Shown here: positions 17,898 through 27,903 of the stretch, piece after piece
Numbering within the stretch: the first letter of the stretch is position 1
How the letters are laid out: each line of letters begins with the position of its first letter
The notes under the pieces: generated by a model
What the model saw: only the letters and a program-made list of their open reading frames with translations
The model's database searches: none
Told to the model about the DNA's origin: nothing
Assembly: GCF_013337765.1 (NCBI RefSeq)
Contig: NZ_VBSB01000001.1
Location: 168,177 to 232,176, forward strand
Direction of reading: 5' to 3'
Length of the DNA stretch: 64,000 bases
Origin: Mycolicibacterium sphagni
GTDB lineage: Bacteria; Actinomycetota; Actinomycetes; Mycobacteriales; Mycobacteriaceae
Program-made: the position numbers and the translations under genes

Positions 17898-18854
17898 ATG
17901 GACACGCATCGCCTGAAGTACTTCCTGCGGATCGCAGAAGAGGGATCGATCACCCGCGCGGCCGGCGTGCTGGGCATCGCCCAGCCCGCCCTGAGCCGAC
18001 AACTCCAGCTGCTGGAAGACGATCTCGGCATTGCTCTGTTCCGCCGGACCCGCCGCGGAGTGGAGCTCACCGAGGCGGGTGAGCGGCTGCGCGCGTCGAC
18101 GGCCGGCCCGCTACGACAGCTGGAACTCGCCGTGCAGTACGCCGGGTCTCCGGTCGCGCGGCTCAACCGCAACATGCTGCTGGGCCTGCTGGAGACCGCG
18201 GTCGATGTTCTTGCCGCGCCGCTGCTCGGTAGCTTGACCGCCGTCTTCCCCGATGCCACGTTCTCCGTCGCGACGGGCAGCACCGAGCAACTGGTCGAGG
18301 CGATGCTCAAAGGCGTCGTGGATGTGGCGGTGATCAACCCGGTGCCCGACGAGAGGGTGTTCTATCGGGAGCTGCTGGCCGAGGATCTCGTGCTGGTGGG
18401 CGGACCGGAGTCGGATCTCGACCCCGCCCAGCCGATCCCGTTCGTCGACGCCGTCGCGCTACCGCTGGTGATTCCGCGGTCGTCCGCCGGGATCGGCACA
18501 CTGCTTCAGAACGCGGCGCTGCGGGCGAAAGTCACTGTGGACCACCGCACCACAACGGATTCGGTATCGGCGATGAAGAGCCTCGTCGACGCCGGACTGG
18601 TGTACGCGATGCTGCCGCTGTCGGCCTGCCGTCGCGAAATCGACCAGGGCCGAATGCGATTCACGCCGATCTGCGAACCTGTCTTGACGCAACGCATCGG
18701 CGTCGCCGCGACATCTCAGCTCGACCTGCCACGCGAAGTCATGGTGAAGGTCGGGACCACGATCCGCGACGAAGTGGCAGCCCTGGTCAAGTCCGGTCGC
18801 TGGCAGGCCGAGTTCGTCGCAGCGGGGAGCTGGAATCCCGCGTTGAGCGACTAG
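17898..18854 (+). CDS. LysR family transcriptional regulator
   Basis: This regulator has an N-terminal winged helix-turn-helix (MDTHRLKYFLRIAEEGSI, then LGIAQPALSRQLQLLE) and a periplasmic-binding-protein-like effector domain from about residue 90. I start it at the ATG at 17898 because LysR proteins begin immediately before this L-X-Y-F motif; an upstream in-frame ATG at 17874 has no ribosome-binding site. It is divergent from the SDR-sulfotransferase operon and is its probable regulator. The inducer is unknown. The gene ends four bases before the convergent aldo/keto reductase gene. Confidence 0.93.
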   Translation: MDTHRLKYFLRIAEEGSITRAAGVLGIAQPALSRQLQLLEDDLGIALFRRTRRGVELTEAGERLRASTAGPLRQLELAVQYAGSPVARLNRNMLLGLLETAVDVLAAPLLGSLTAVFPDATFSVATGSTEQLVEAMLKGVVDVAVINPVPDERVFYRELLAEDLVLVGGPESDLDPAQPIPFVDAVALPLVIPRSSAGIGTLLQNAALRAKVTVDHRTTTDSVSAMKSLVDAGLVYAMLPLSACRREIDQGRMRFTPICEPVLTQRIGVAATSQLDLPREVMVKVGTTIRDEVAALVKSGRWQAEFVAAGSWNPALSD

Positions 18855-18857
18855 GAC

Positions 18858-20886
<2,029 letters not shown>

Positions 20887-20936
20887 GCTCTTGACACTAG
20901 GTCGCCTGCCTGTGGCCCGGACAGGGACGGCCGTTC

Positions 20937-20955
20937 GGGGTATCAGCAGTACCCC
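20937..20955. promoter_or_regulatory. Candidate XRE-MmyB operator
   Basis: GGGGTA-N7-TACCCC is a perfect 6-base inverted repeat in the 103-base gap between the divergent dehydrogenase operon and the XRE gene. MmyB-type regulators commonly control an adjacent divergent oxidoreductase, so it is the likely shared operator. Confidence 0.45.
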
Positions 20956-20989
20956 CCCGACGACGACCGGGCGCATCTACCGTGAAGGC

Positions 20990-21880
20990 ATGGGCACGAT
21001 CGATATGCGGCGCGAGGTGCGCGAGTTCTTGAGTTCGCGCCGTGCCCGCATCAGCCCGGAACAGGCGGGTTTACCGGCCTATGGCGGCAATCGTCGCGTC
21101 AAAGGGCTGCGGCGCGAAGAGGTGGCACTGCTCGCCGGTGTGTCGATCGACTACTACGTCCGCATGGAGCGTGGCAATCTTGCCGGCGCTTCGGACGGCG
21201 TGCTCGATTCACTGGCTTCGGCATTGCAGCTTGACGAGGCCGAGCGAGAGCATCTGTTCGCACTCGCCCGCGAGTCCGGCCCACCCAGCAGGCGGCGTAA
21301 ACCCAAAGCCGTGGCAACCGTGCGCCCGGTACTGCAGCAAGTCCTCGATGCCATCACCGACGCGCCTGCCTGGATTCGGAACGGCCGCCACGACGTGCTC
21401 GCGATGAATCAATTGGCCCGCGCGTTGTACGCACCGGTGCTGGCAGGTCCGCGCCGACCGGCAAACACCACCCGGTTCGTGTACCTGGATCCGGCTGCCA
21501 AAGAATTCTTCGTCGACTACGACCAGGTCGTTCGCGACGCGGCCGCGATGCTCCGGCTGGAGGCCGGCCGCAATCCTCATGACGAGGACCTCATCGCCCT
21601 GGTCGGCGAATTGTCAACGCGCAGCGAACTTTTTCGCCAGCACTGGGCGTCGCAGGACGTCCGCTTCCACCGGTCGGGCCGCAAGCGGCTGCGGCATCCG
21701 GTGGTCGGGCAGCTGGACCTGGACTTCGAGGCGATGGAATTGCCCTCCGAACCAGGCCTGCAGTTGAACATCTACACCGCCGCTGCGGGCACCCCCACGG
21801 CCGACGGGCTAACGCTGCTCGCCTCGTGGGCCGTCAGCCAAGAGCATCTGCCGTCGGAGCGAGCGACTCCGACGCGCTGA
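20990..21880 (+). CDS. XRE family regulator with MmyB-like ligand domain
   Basis: This 296-residue regulator has an N-terminal Cro/CI-type helix-turn-helix (RRVKGLRREEVALLAGVSID, then YYVRMERG) and a C-terminal MmyB-like ligand-binding domain starting near residue 100 (PAWIRNGRHDVLAMNQLARAL). The ATG at 20990 follows AAGG, and the longer upstream frame is not used. It is divergent from the zinc dehydrogenase/aldo-keto reductase operon and probably represses it. In characterised MmyB proteins the domain binds a fatty-acid-like ligand. Confidence 0.93.
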   Translation: MGTIDMRREVREFLSSRRARISPEQAGLPAYGGNRRVKGLRREEVALLAGVSIDYYVRMERGNLAGASDGVLDSLASALQLDEAEREHLFALARESGPPSRRRKPKAVATVRPVLQQVLDAITDAPAWIRNGRHDVLAMNQLARALYAPVLAGPRRPANTTRFVYLDPAAKEFFVDYDQVVRDAAAMLRLEAGRNPHDEDLIALVGELSTRSELFRQHWASQDVRFHRSGRKRLRHPVVGQLDLDFEAMELPSEPGLQLNIYTAAAGTPTADGLTLLASWAVSQEHLPSERATPTR

Positions 21881-21897
21881 CGCCAATACTCGCGGCC

Positions 21898-22263
21898 CTA
21901 TGCCAATTGGGGATTGAGAAAGACGTACAAGACGGCGATCTTGTCGTCGCGGACATGGATGAGGTCCAGTCCGGTGTACTCGGGCGCTTGGCCCTGCGGG
22001 CCCGATCCCCACGCGAGAAGCCCCGCATCGTGGAGAACCGCGGGCTCGCCACGGTGGGCGTAGACGAAATGCGGATGCATCGCCCGCAATTCACCGGCGA
22101 ACGTATCGACGGCCTCGCGGCCGACCAAGATTCCGTCGGGGGTGTGCACGACGCAGTCGTCGGTGTAGAACTCCTCAACGGCGGCGCGCCGTCGAGCCGC
22201 ATCCCCCTCGCCGAAAACCTCTTGAAGGTTCCGGTGGAGAAGTTCGATGATCCGCTCAGTCAT
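21898..22263 (-). CDS. SnoaL-like/NTF2-fold protein
   Basis: This 121-residue protein has the cone-shaped alpha+beta fold used by SnoaL cyclases, ketosteroid isomerases and many small hydrolases: helices at the start (RIIELLHRNLQEVFGEGD), then FYTDDCVVHTPDGILVGREAV and a strand-rich C-terminus. The start ATG at 22263 has GGAG upstream. A single conserved acidic or His residue cannot be assigned as catalytic. It converges with the XRE gene, 17 bases apart. Confidence 0.82.
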   Translation of the reverse strand: MTERIIELLHRNLQEVFGEGDAARRRAAVEEFYTDDCVVHTPDGILVGREAVDTFAGELRAMHPHFVYAHRGEPAVLHDAGLLAWGSGPQGQAPEYTGLDLIHVRDDKIAVLYVFLNPQLA

Positions 22264-22298
22264 GCTGACTCCAAACCGTCATCCGCGCGTGCGTATTC

Positions 22299-22877
22299 CT
22301 ACGCATCGAGCGGGTTGGCCCTGATGCGTGTAGCGCCGCCGCTCCCGACAGCGGCCGCTGCAGCGCCGTCGGGTTTGCGTCTCGCCTGATCCTCGAAGCA
22401 GGCGAGAAACTCCTCTCCGAATCCCAGTCGTGGATACTGCGCAAGCACCATCGCTCGGGCATCCGGCGCGAACTCCTCCGCTCGTCGTCCGGCGACATCC
22501 CAGGCTGTCGCGACCTGTAGCAGGTGCGACTCGGGATCGACAGCCGCCGCGACGTCGTCGCGCATGTGCAGCACGATGATCTCCTCGGCCCTGGCGGCCC
22601 GGTCGGCAGGCCAGCCAGCCGCTACCCCGAACACCCAGGCCAAGTCGCCCCCGGCTTCCTCGAAGGACACCCGGTGACTGTCGAACGGGTCGGTGAGCGC
22701 AACGTCGTGCAGCATCGCCGAGACGAAATAGAGCTCGTCGTCGAACGTGATGCCGTGTGCGGCTGCATAGCTGGCGCCCCACAGATACGAACGCAGGCAA
22801 TGGTTGAGCAACGCCGGCGAGTAGAACCTGGTCGCCACGGAAACTGCGGCCAAGGCCGCGGGTGTCGAGGGAGGCAT
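22299..22877 (-). CDS. HD domain-containing protein
   Basis: This 192-residue metal-dependent hydrolase-like protein shows the HD-type ligands in order: His in NHCLRSYLWG, His-Asp in AMLHDVALTD, His in VLHMRDD, and Asp in ATAWDVAG. The pattern resembles the cyanamide hydratase/HD-phosphohydrolase group. The C-terminal 30 residues are low-complexity and probably disordered. It lies between the SnoaL-like gene and the MpaB-type gene on the same strand and may share their transcript. The substrate is unknown. Confidence 0.82.
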   Translation of the reverse strand: MPPSTPAALAAVSVATRFYSPALLNHCLRSYLWGASYAAAHGITFDDELYFVSAMLHDVALTDPFDSHRVSFEEAGGDLAWVFGVAAGWPADRAARAEEIIVLHMRDDVAAAVDPESHLLQVATAWDVAGRRAEEFAPDARAMVLAQYPRLGFGEEFLACFEDQARRKPDGAAAAAVGSGGATRIRANPLDA

Positions 22878-22904
22878 GGCAACTCATTCTGCCCCCGACG
22901 AGAC

Positions 22905-23867
22905 CTACTTCGGCAGGTTGTAGGCGAATGACTTCTGTTGGCGCTGCTTCATTTTCTCCAGGCTCTGGTGATGCTTGTTCTCCAGGCTCTGGTGATGCTT
23001 GCGGGCGTGATACGCCAACGGAAAATAGGTCAGCCGTTCGGGCAGCACCCGGTAGGCCGTCCGGATCGCGGTGTATCTCCTGGTGAGCTGACGCTCCTCT
23101 TCGGCGCTCCAGGTGACGCCGAGCTTCGCCCGAAGACGGGGCTCCAGCAGTCCGACGATCGACAAGTAGTTCAGCGGCAGCGCGGGCTGCAGCGCTGCCC
23201 GCGCCAGTGCAGCGACCGGTTTCGGGGTAGACGGCGGCATCTCGACCTTGCCGGTCTTCAGATCGTGGATCAACGACAGCGCCTGCGGTGTGCCTTGCAA
23301 CGTGTCGATCATGGCCTCGTAGTAGTCGGCCATCTCCTGTCGTGTCTCGGGATAACCGCGCATCGGCACGTGGAGCAGCCTCGCCAGTCGGCGGTTGTCA
23401 CGCAGCAGTTCGTCCTTCTCGGCGTCGGTGAACTCCCGGCCGATCATCAGCCGCCCGGCCTCTGCGTTGACGATGTAGCCGGTGGCGATGACCCACTGAT
23501 AGGCCTCCGGGTTCAAAGCGCTGATCTGCCTACCCGTTTCAGCGCTTTTCATGGTGATCGGTTTGTGGAGATCGCGGACCCGGTTGCCTTCGGCGATGGC
23601 CTCGGTTCCCCCGTAGGTCCAGCGCAGCACCGAGTCGACGGACCGGATTGCGCGACCACCCGGGTCACCGTGGAACGCAGCGGAGTACTTGCCCGTCACC
23701 TCGGCGATGACCGGGTGCATGGCCTGCATCATGAACGCGGCACCCTCGAGGATGAGGAACGTCCAGTGCCCGGTGTGCTCGGCGGTCAGCGAGTCCGGTG
23801 GAACGAGTTCGATCGGCCCTGAATCTTCATCTACGTGCTGGGCCTCAAGATCCGGTGTGGCGGTCAT
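22905..23867 (-). CDS. MpaB-type oxygenase (DUF2236) family protein
   Basis: This 320-residue helical protein belongs to DUF2236, the family that includes the heme-containing rubber oxygenase Lcp and MpaB. Typical segments are LEGAAFMMQAMHPVIAEVT, SVDSVLRWTYGG and a long central helical stretch with conserved Arg/His positions. It is expected to bind b-type heme and use O2, but the substrate is unknown. A strong AGGAGGGT precedes the ATG. Near the C-terminus the peptide KHHQSLEN/KHHQSLEK is duplicated by a 24-base tandem repeat. The gene diverges from a TetR regulator over a perfect palindrome. Confidence 0.88.
   Translation of the reverse strand: MTATPDLEAQHVDEDSGPIELVPPDSLTAEHTGHWTFLILEGAAFMMQAMHPVIAEVTGKYSAAFHGDPGGRAIRSVDSVLRWTYGGTEAIAEGNRVRDLHKPITMKSAETGRQISALNPEAYQWVIATGYIVNAEAGRLMIGREFTDAEKDELLRDNRRLARLLHVPMRGYPETRQEMADYYEAMIDTLQGTPQALSLIHDLKTGKVEMPPSTPKPVAALARAALQPALPLNYLSIVGLLEPRLRAKLGVTWSAEEERQLTRRYTAIRTAYRVLPERLTYFPLAYHARKHHQSLENKHHQSLEKMKQRQQKSFAYNLPK
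22956..23001. repeat. 24-base in-frame tandem repeat in the MpaB-type gene
   Basis: The unit at 22956-22979 recurs at 22980-23001, with the second copy matching 22 of 22 bases before it diverges. It encodes the doubled peptide KHHQSLE in the basic C-terminal tail. Perfect identity points to a recent duplication. Confidence 0.9.
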
Positions 23868-23899
23868 CAGCGACCCTCCTGTCGATTGACGAGACGCTA

Positions 23900-23914
23900 A
23901 CCTGACTGTCAGGT
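23900..23914. promoter_or_regulatory. Perfect palindromic TetR operator candidate
   Basis: ACCTGAC-T-GTCAGGT is a perfect 7-base inverted repeat around one base. It lies midway between the divergent starts of the MpaB-type gene (23867) and the TetR gene (23943). Its position and symmetry fit autoregulation by the adjacent TetR protein. Confidence 0.65.
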
Positions 23915-23942
23915 CGCATTCAAGTCGCGTCAGGAGTTTCTG

Positions 23943-24593
23943 GTGAGCACAGCTAAGCCCAGGTCAGAGCGCCGGAAGGCGCCACAGCAGGAACGCTCCC
24001 GCGAGATGGTCGCAAAAATTGTCTCGACGACGGCGTCCTTGCTGCGTAAGCACGCCCCCGAGCAGATCACCACCAATCTGATCGCCGAGAAAGCAGGGAT
24101 CAGCAAGGGATCGATCTATCAGTATTTCGCGAACAAGGACCAGATGATCAACGCCGCTATCGAGAAGTTGGCCGTCGAGCAGGCACCCGCGATCGAGGAC
24201 ATGCTGCGAGCGGTCACCCTCGACCAGCCGGAGTCGGCCATGGAGTCGTCGATCGACATCCTCATCGACTACACGATCGCCAATCGCCGGCTGATCCGCT
24301 ATCTGGCCGAGCGCCCCGATCACGTCCGCACGTTCGAGAGTGTCTCCGGGCTCAATGCCACCCTGCTCGCGATGACCAGGCTGCACATGAATCACTACCG
24401 CAACCAGTATCGCGACGAGCTGAGCACGAGCGCGTTGGCGTGGTTGTTCTTCAATATGGCCGTGGCGACGACGATGCGCTATATCGAGTCCGACGACCCG
24501 ATCAGTCTCGACGAGCTACGGGCCGGGTTGAAGTTCGCCTCGGCCGGATTACTGGTCGGTGGTCGCGGCCAGCAATCCGTCACCCCGCGATGA
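23943..24593 (+). CDS. TetR family transcriptional regulator
   Basis: This 216-residue protein has an N-terminal TetR helix-turn-helix (TTNLIAEKAGISKGSIYQYFANKDQM, residues ~42-67) and a helical ligand domain. It starts with GTG at 23943, with AGGAG just upstream. It is divergent from the MpaB-type gene and converges with the CoA-transferase gene, overlapping its end by 14 bases. The likely target is the palindrome at 23900-23914. Confidence 0.94.
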   Translation: MSTAKPRSERRKAPQQERSREMVAKIVSTTASLLRKHAPEQITTNLIAEKAGISKGSIYQYFANKDQMINAAIEKLAVEQAPAIEDMLRAVTLDQPESAMESSIDILIDYTIANRRLIRYLAERPDHVRTFESVSGLNATLLAMTRLHMNHYRNQYRDELSTSALAWLFFNMAVATTMRYIESDDPISLDELRAGLKFASAGLLVGGRGQQSVTPR

Positions 24594-25794
24594 CACCCGC
24601 TTGCCGGAGCTCGTCTTCCTGATCCGAGCGCCCCAGCCGGCCCAGCACATCCGTGGTGTGCTGACCCAAAGCCGGTGCAGGACCGGCCAATTGGGCTGGT
24701 GTGCCATCGAACAGAGCCGGATGCCTCGGGATACGAGTGCGCCCCACCACCGGATCGTCGGCGTCCACGAACAACCCCATCTCGATGGCGTGCGGATCAT
24801 TGGGCAGTTCGCTGGGCGGCACGATCATGGCGTAGGGCACATCCTCGGCCTCGAAGCGCGCCGTCGCTTCTTCGACCGTGAGTTTCTCTGCGCCCGCGTA
24901 ACAGGACTCCATCACCTGCGCCATCAACGGACGATGCTGGTTGCGAAGGTCAGCGGTCGCCAGCCGTGGATCGTCGGCTCCGGGTACGTCCAACGCGCGG
25001 CACATTCCGGTGAAGTCGGAGTCCGAGATCGGAGTCACCACACCCCAGCCGTCGATGAAGTGGAACGGCTTGAAACCAGAGGTGAAGCTCGATGGCTGTG
25101 AGCCGTCGGCGTCGAGCAGTACTTCGTTGCCGGCCGCGTCCGTCCACAGAAACGACACGACCGCGTCGACCATCGAGACGTGGACATGCTGTCCGCCACG
25201 GCCGTTCGCCCGGGCGAGCAGTGCGGCGGTGACAGCCTGGCTGGCGTAGAGGGCGGTGACTTTATCGGCGATCACTTGCTGCAGGAATATCGGTTCCCCG
25301 ACGTCCGGCGTCGCCTGGCTCGACGCAACACCGCCATAAGCCTGAATCACCGTGTCGTAGGCGCTGCGATCACTGTAGGGCCCGACCTTGCCGAATCCGC
25401 TCAACGACAGATAGACGACATCCGGGTTGATCTCCACAACGTTCTCGTACCCCACGCCAAGCCGCTCGGCCACGCCGGGACGGAAATTCTGGATGACGAC
25501 ATCGGCCTGCGCAGCCAGTTCGAGTGCGATCTCCCGGCCGGCGTCGGTTCGGATGTCGACGGCGATCGACTGCTTGCCGCGATTGCAGACTCTGAAGACC
25601 GCACTTAACCCGTTGACGCTCGGGCCAATCCACCGCAGGATGTCGCCGATATCGGGACGCTCTACCTTGACGACATCGGCACCTTGATCGGCGAAGAGCG
25701 CGCCGATATATGGGCCGGTGAGCGCGAGCGACAACTCCAGAACCCGAATACCGCTCAGCGGCCCCGTGTGTTCCATCCCAGTCCTCTCGGTCAT
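24580..25794 (-). CDS. CaiB/BaiF (class III) CoA-transferase
   Basis: This 404-residue class III CoA-transferase moves CoA between organic acids. The N-terminus is typical (GIRVLELSLALTGPYIGALFADQGADVVKVE), as are VIQNFRPGVAERLGVGYE and the probable nucleophile Asp in SAYDTVIQAYGG. It is the last gene of the six-gene operon; its ATG overlaps the stop of the enoyl-CoA hydratase gene (ATGA). In the pathway it probably activates a free acid to its CoA thioester so that the hydratase and dehydrogenase can act. The acid is unidentified. Confidence 0.94.
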   Translation of the reverse strand: MTERTGMEHTGPLSGIRVLELSLALTGPYIGALFADQGADVVKVERPDIGDILRWIGPSVNGLSAVFRVCNRGKQSIAVDIRTDAGREIALELAAQADVVIQNFRPGVAERLGVGYENVVEINPDVVYLSLSGFGKVGPYSDRSAYDTVIQAYGGVASSQATPDVGEPIFLQQVIADKVTALYASQAVTAALLARANGRGGQHVHVSMVDAVVSFLWTDAAGNEVLLDADGSQPSSFTSGFKPFHFIDGWGVVTPISDSDFTGMCRALDVPGADDPRLATADLRNQHRPLMAQVMESCYAGAEKLTVEEATARFEAEDVPYAMIVPPSELPNDPHAIEMGLFVDADDPVVGRTRIPRHPALFDGTPAQLAGPAPALGQHTTDVLGRLGRSDQEDELRQAGVIAG

Positions 25795-26609
25795 CGTCCG
25801 GTCCAGCGTGGCGGGCGTTTGTCCCGGAAGGCGGCGAGGCCCTCCTTGGCGTCCGCGGAGCGCATCACCTCGACCACAAACCTCTGCTCGATCTGACGGG
25901 CGTCGTCCTCATCGAGCCACCCGCTGGCAACGATGGACGCCTTTGCATTGCGCACTGCGAGAGGACCGTTGGCGCACACCTTGGTTGCGATCTCTCGCGC
26001 CTTCTCCAGCGAACGCCCCGTCGGCACCACGTGCCCGACCAGACCGAAGTGATAGGCCTCGGCGGCGGTCAGCGGCTCGCCGGTCAGGATCATCTCCATG
26101 GCCTTGGTGTAGGGAATCTGGCGTTTCAGACGGACCGTCGATCCGGCGCCGGCAATCAGGCCCCACTTCGCCTCGGGCAACCCGAACACCGCGTGTTCTT
26201 CAGCGATCCGAATATCGGTCTGTTGCAGCATTTCACACCCACCGCCCAAGCAGGCTCCATTGACAGCTGCGATCAATGGCGTGGCCAGCGAGCGGGTCAG
26301 CAGCAGCCCGTCGGTGATGACGCTGCCGCCAGATTTCCGTTCTGGTTGCGGCTCGGGGCTCTTGTCTGACGATTTGCGAACCATCCAGCCGTCGGCAAGG
26401 TCGCCGCCCACACAGTACGACGAGCCCTCCCCCGTGAGGATCGCGACACGGATGTCGAGGTTGGAGTCGATCTCATCCCACGCCTGCGCCATCAACGTGA
26501 TCATCGAGGGCGTCAGCGCATTTCGCCGCTGCGGGTTGTTCATCGTCAGCACGACGACATTGCCGTCACGCTCGAACTTCAGGTGCGGCTCCTCGGCCGA
26601 ATTCGTCAC
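25791..26609 (-). CDS. Enoyl-CoA hydratase/isomerase family protein
   Basis: This 272-residue crotonase-fold protein has the oxyanion hole residues in NGACLGGGCEM and both catalytic glutamates typical of true hydratases: the Glu of GGGCE and the Glu of GLPEAKWGL. An inserted stretch of about 20 polar residues after GGDLADG (residues ~73-95) is unusual. The C-terminal KRPPRWTG is characteristic. It starts with GTG at 26609, lies 12 bases from the first amidohydrolase gene, and overlaps the CoA-transferase gene by four bases. Confidence 0.93.
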   Translation of the reverse strand: MTNSAEEPHLKFERDGNVVVLTMNNPQRRNALTPSMITLMAQAWDEIDSNLDIRVAILTGEGSSYCVGGDLADGWMVRKSSDKSPEPQPERKSGGSVITDGLLLTRSLATPLIAAVNGACLGGGCEMLQQTDIRIAEEHAVFGLPEAKWGLIAGAGSTVRLKRQIPYTKAMEMILTGEPLTAAEAYHFGLVGHVVPTGRSLEKAREIATKVCANGPLAVRNAKASIVASGWLDEDDARQIEQRFVVEVMRSADAKEGLAAFRDKRPPRWTGR

Positions 26610-26621
26610 GACTTGTGTGTA

Positions 26622-27890
26622 TCAGTTCTCGATGAGCTCGGGCAGCGGCTCCGCGTCCGTCAACCAGTGGCGTCCGGCCTCACGGGCTGCCGCCCACTTG
26701 GGGATGCTCACCGCGTCGTCCTGGCCGAGGTCCGCGGGCGTCGGGCCGATCCGTTCGACCAGCGGTGCGAGCGCCTTCAGATCGAAGTTGTAGATCTCGG
26801 CGGCGGCCAGCCCAAGGATCTGCCGGGTTTCGTCGATCGGGATGTCCCAGAACGTGTGCCGCAGCCATTTGCGCGTGTTGGGCCACGTTCCCTCAGGGTG
26901 CGGATAGTCGTTGCCCCACAGCATGTTCGGCACACCGATCTCGTAGCGCCGCGCCAGTTCCCGGCGCTCGGTCGTGGTGGCCCCGATGAAGCAGTTCCTG
27001 TCGAAATACGCCGAGGGCGGCATCGTCAGATCGCCCTCGAGCAATTTGCTCATCTTTTTCGCGGAGTGCTCACGCAGGAAGCGGGTGTCCATCAACCAGA
27101 GCAGATCGTTGGCCCAGTACGCGCCGCACTCGGTGGCGCCCCAGCGCAGGTTGGGGAACCGCTCGAATACCCCGGCCCACAACGCGAACCACAGGGGTCT
27201 GGCTCCCCACCACCGCACCTCGGTGGTGTAGATGCCCAGGTGTGGTCCGTACTCCTCGCTTGGGGCCGGCCCGACGTGGGTGTGCACTGGCATGTTCAGG
27301 TCTTGGCAGGCGGCCCAGACCTTGTCGTAGCGACGGTCGTGATAGGGCGGGTAATCACCCCACAGCACCGGAATCAGGATGCCCCCTCGCAGCCCGGATT
27401 CGGCTGCTCGGTGGATCTCGGCGACCGCTGCGTCGACGTCGGCCAGGATCGGGATCACCGCGACCCCGGCCCTGCGCTCGGGGCTGTGGCTACACAGTTC
27501 GGCGAGCCACCGATTGTGAGCCCGCGCCCCCGCCATCGCGCGGCCCGGGTCGAGGTTGCCCGACTGCCCAAGGCCGGCGCCGAACGGTGCACCCGCGACA
27601 CCGGTCACCGCGTCCGCGTCGGGGAAAATGACCTCCCCGGCCACGCCGTCCCCGTCGAGTTCTTTATCTCGTTGTGCGACATCCCATCCGCCGGCAATGC
27701 CTTCGCCGTTCTCGGAGAACCATTCCTGGGCGAACTCCTCGTCGATGAACCCGCCGGCTTGGGACGCGGCGATCTTCTCAGCGAGATAGACCTCGAAATC
27801 TTCGCGGTATTCGGGGTCGACGTATTCGCGGTACTGCTCGGTGGGGAGCTCGGCATGGGTGTCTGCAGAGATGATCAGGTACGGGTCCAT
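26622..27890 (-). CDS. Amidohydrolase family protein (ACMSD-like), copy 1
   Basis: This 422-residue metal-dependent hydrolase or decarboxylase belongs to the amidohydrolase-2 group. The metal ligands are recognisable as SADTHAE (Asp10, His12), VHTHVG and GNDYPHPEG. Members hydrolyse C-N or C-C bonds or decarboxylate aromatic acids and cyclic beta-keto compounds. The ATG at 27890 follows AAAGGA. It is 13 bases after the second, paralogous amidohydrolase gene; both end in closely similar RIGPT segments, so they arose by tandem duplication and diverged. The reaction is unknown. Confidence 0.9.
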   Translation of the reverse strand: MDPYLIISADTHAELPTEQYREYVDPEYREDFEVYLAEKIAASQAGGFIDEEFAQEWFSENGEGIAGGWDVAQRDKELDGDGVAGEVIFPDADAVTGVAGAPFGAGLGQSGNLDPGRAMAGARAHNRWLAELCSHSPERRAGVAVIPILADVDAAVAEIHRAAESGLRGGILIPVLWGDYPPYHDRRYDKVWAACQDLNMPVHTHVGPAPSEEYGPHLGIYTTEVRWWGARPLWFALWAGVFERFPNLRWGATECGAYWANDLLWLMDTRFLREHSAKKMSKLLEGDLTMPPSAYFDRNCFIGATTTERRELARRYEIGVPNMLWGNDYPHPEGTWPNTRKWLRHTFWDIPIDETRQILGLAAAEIYNFDLKALAPLVERIGPTPADLGQDDAVSIPKWAAAREAGRHWLTDAEPLPELIEN

Positions 27891-27903
27891 TGTGGTCCTT
27901 TCG

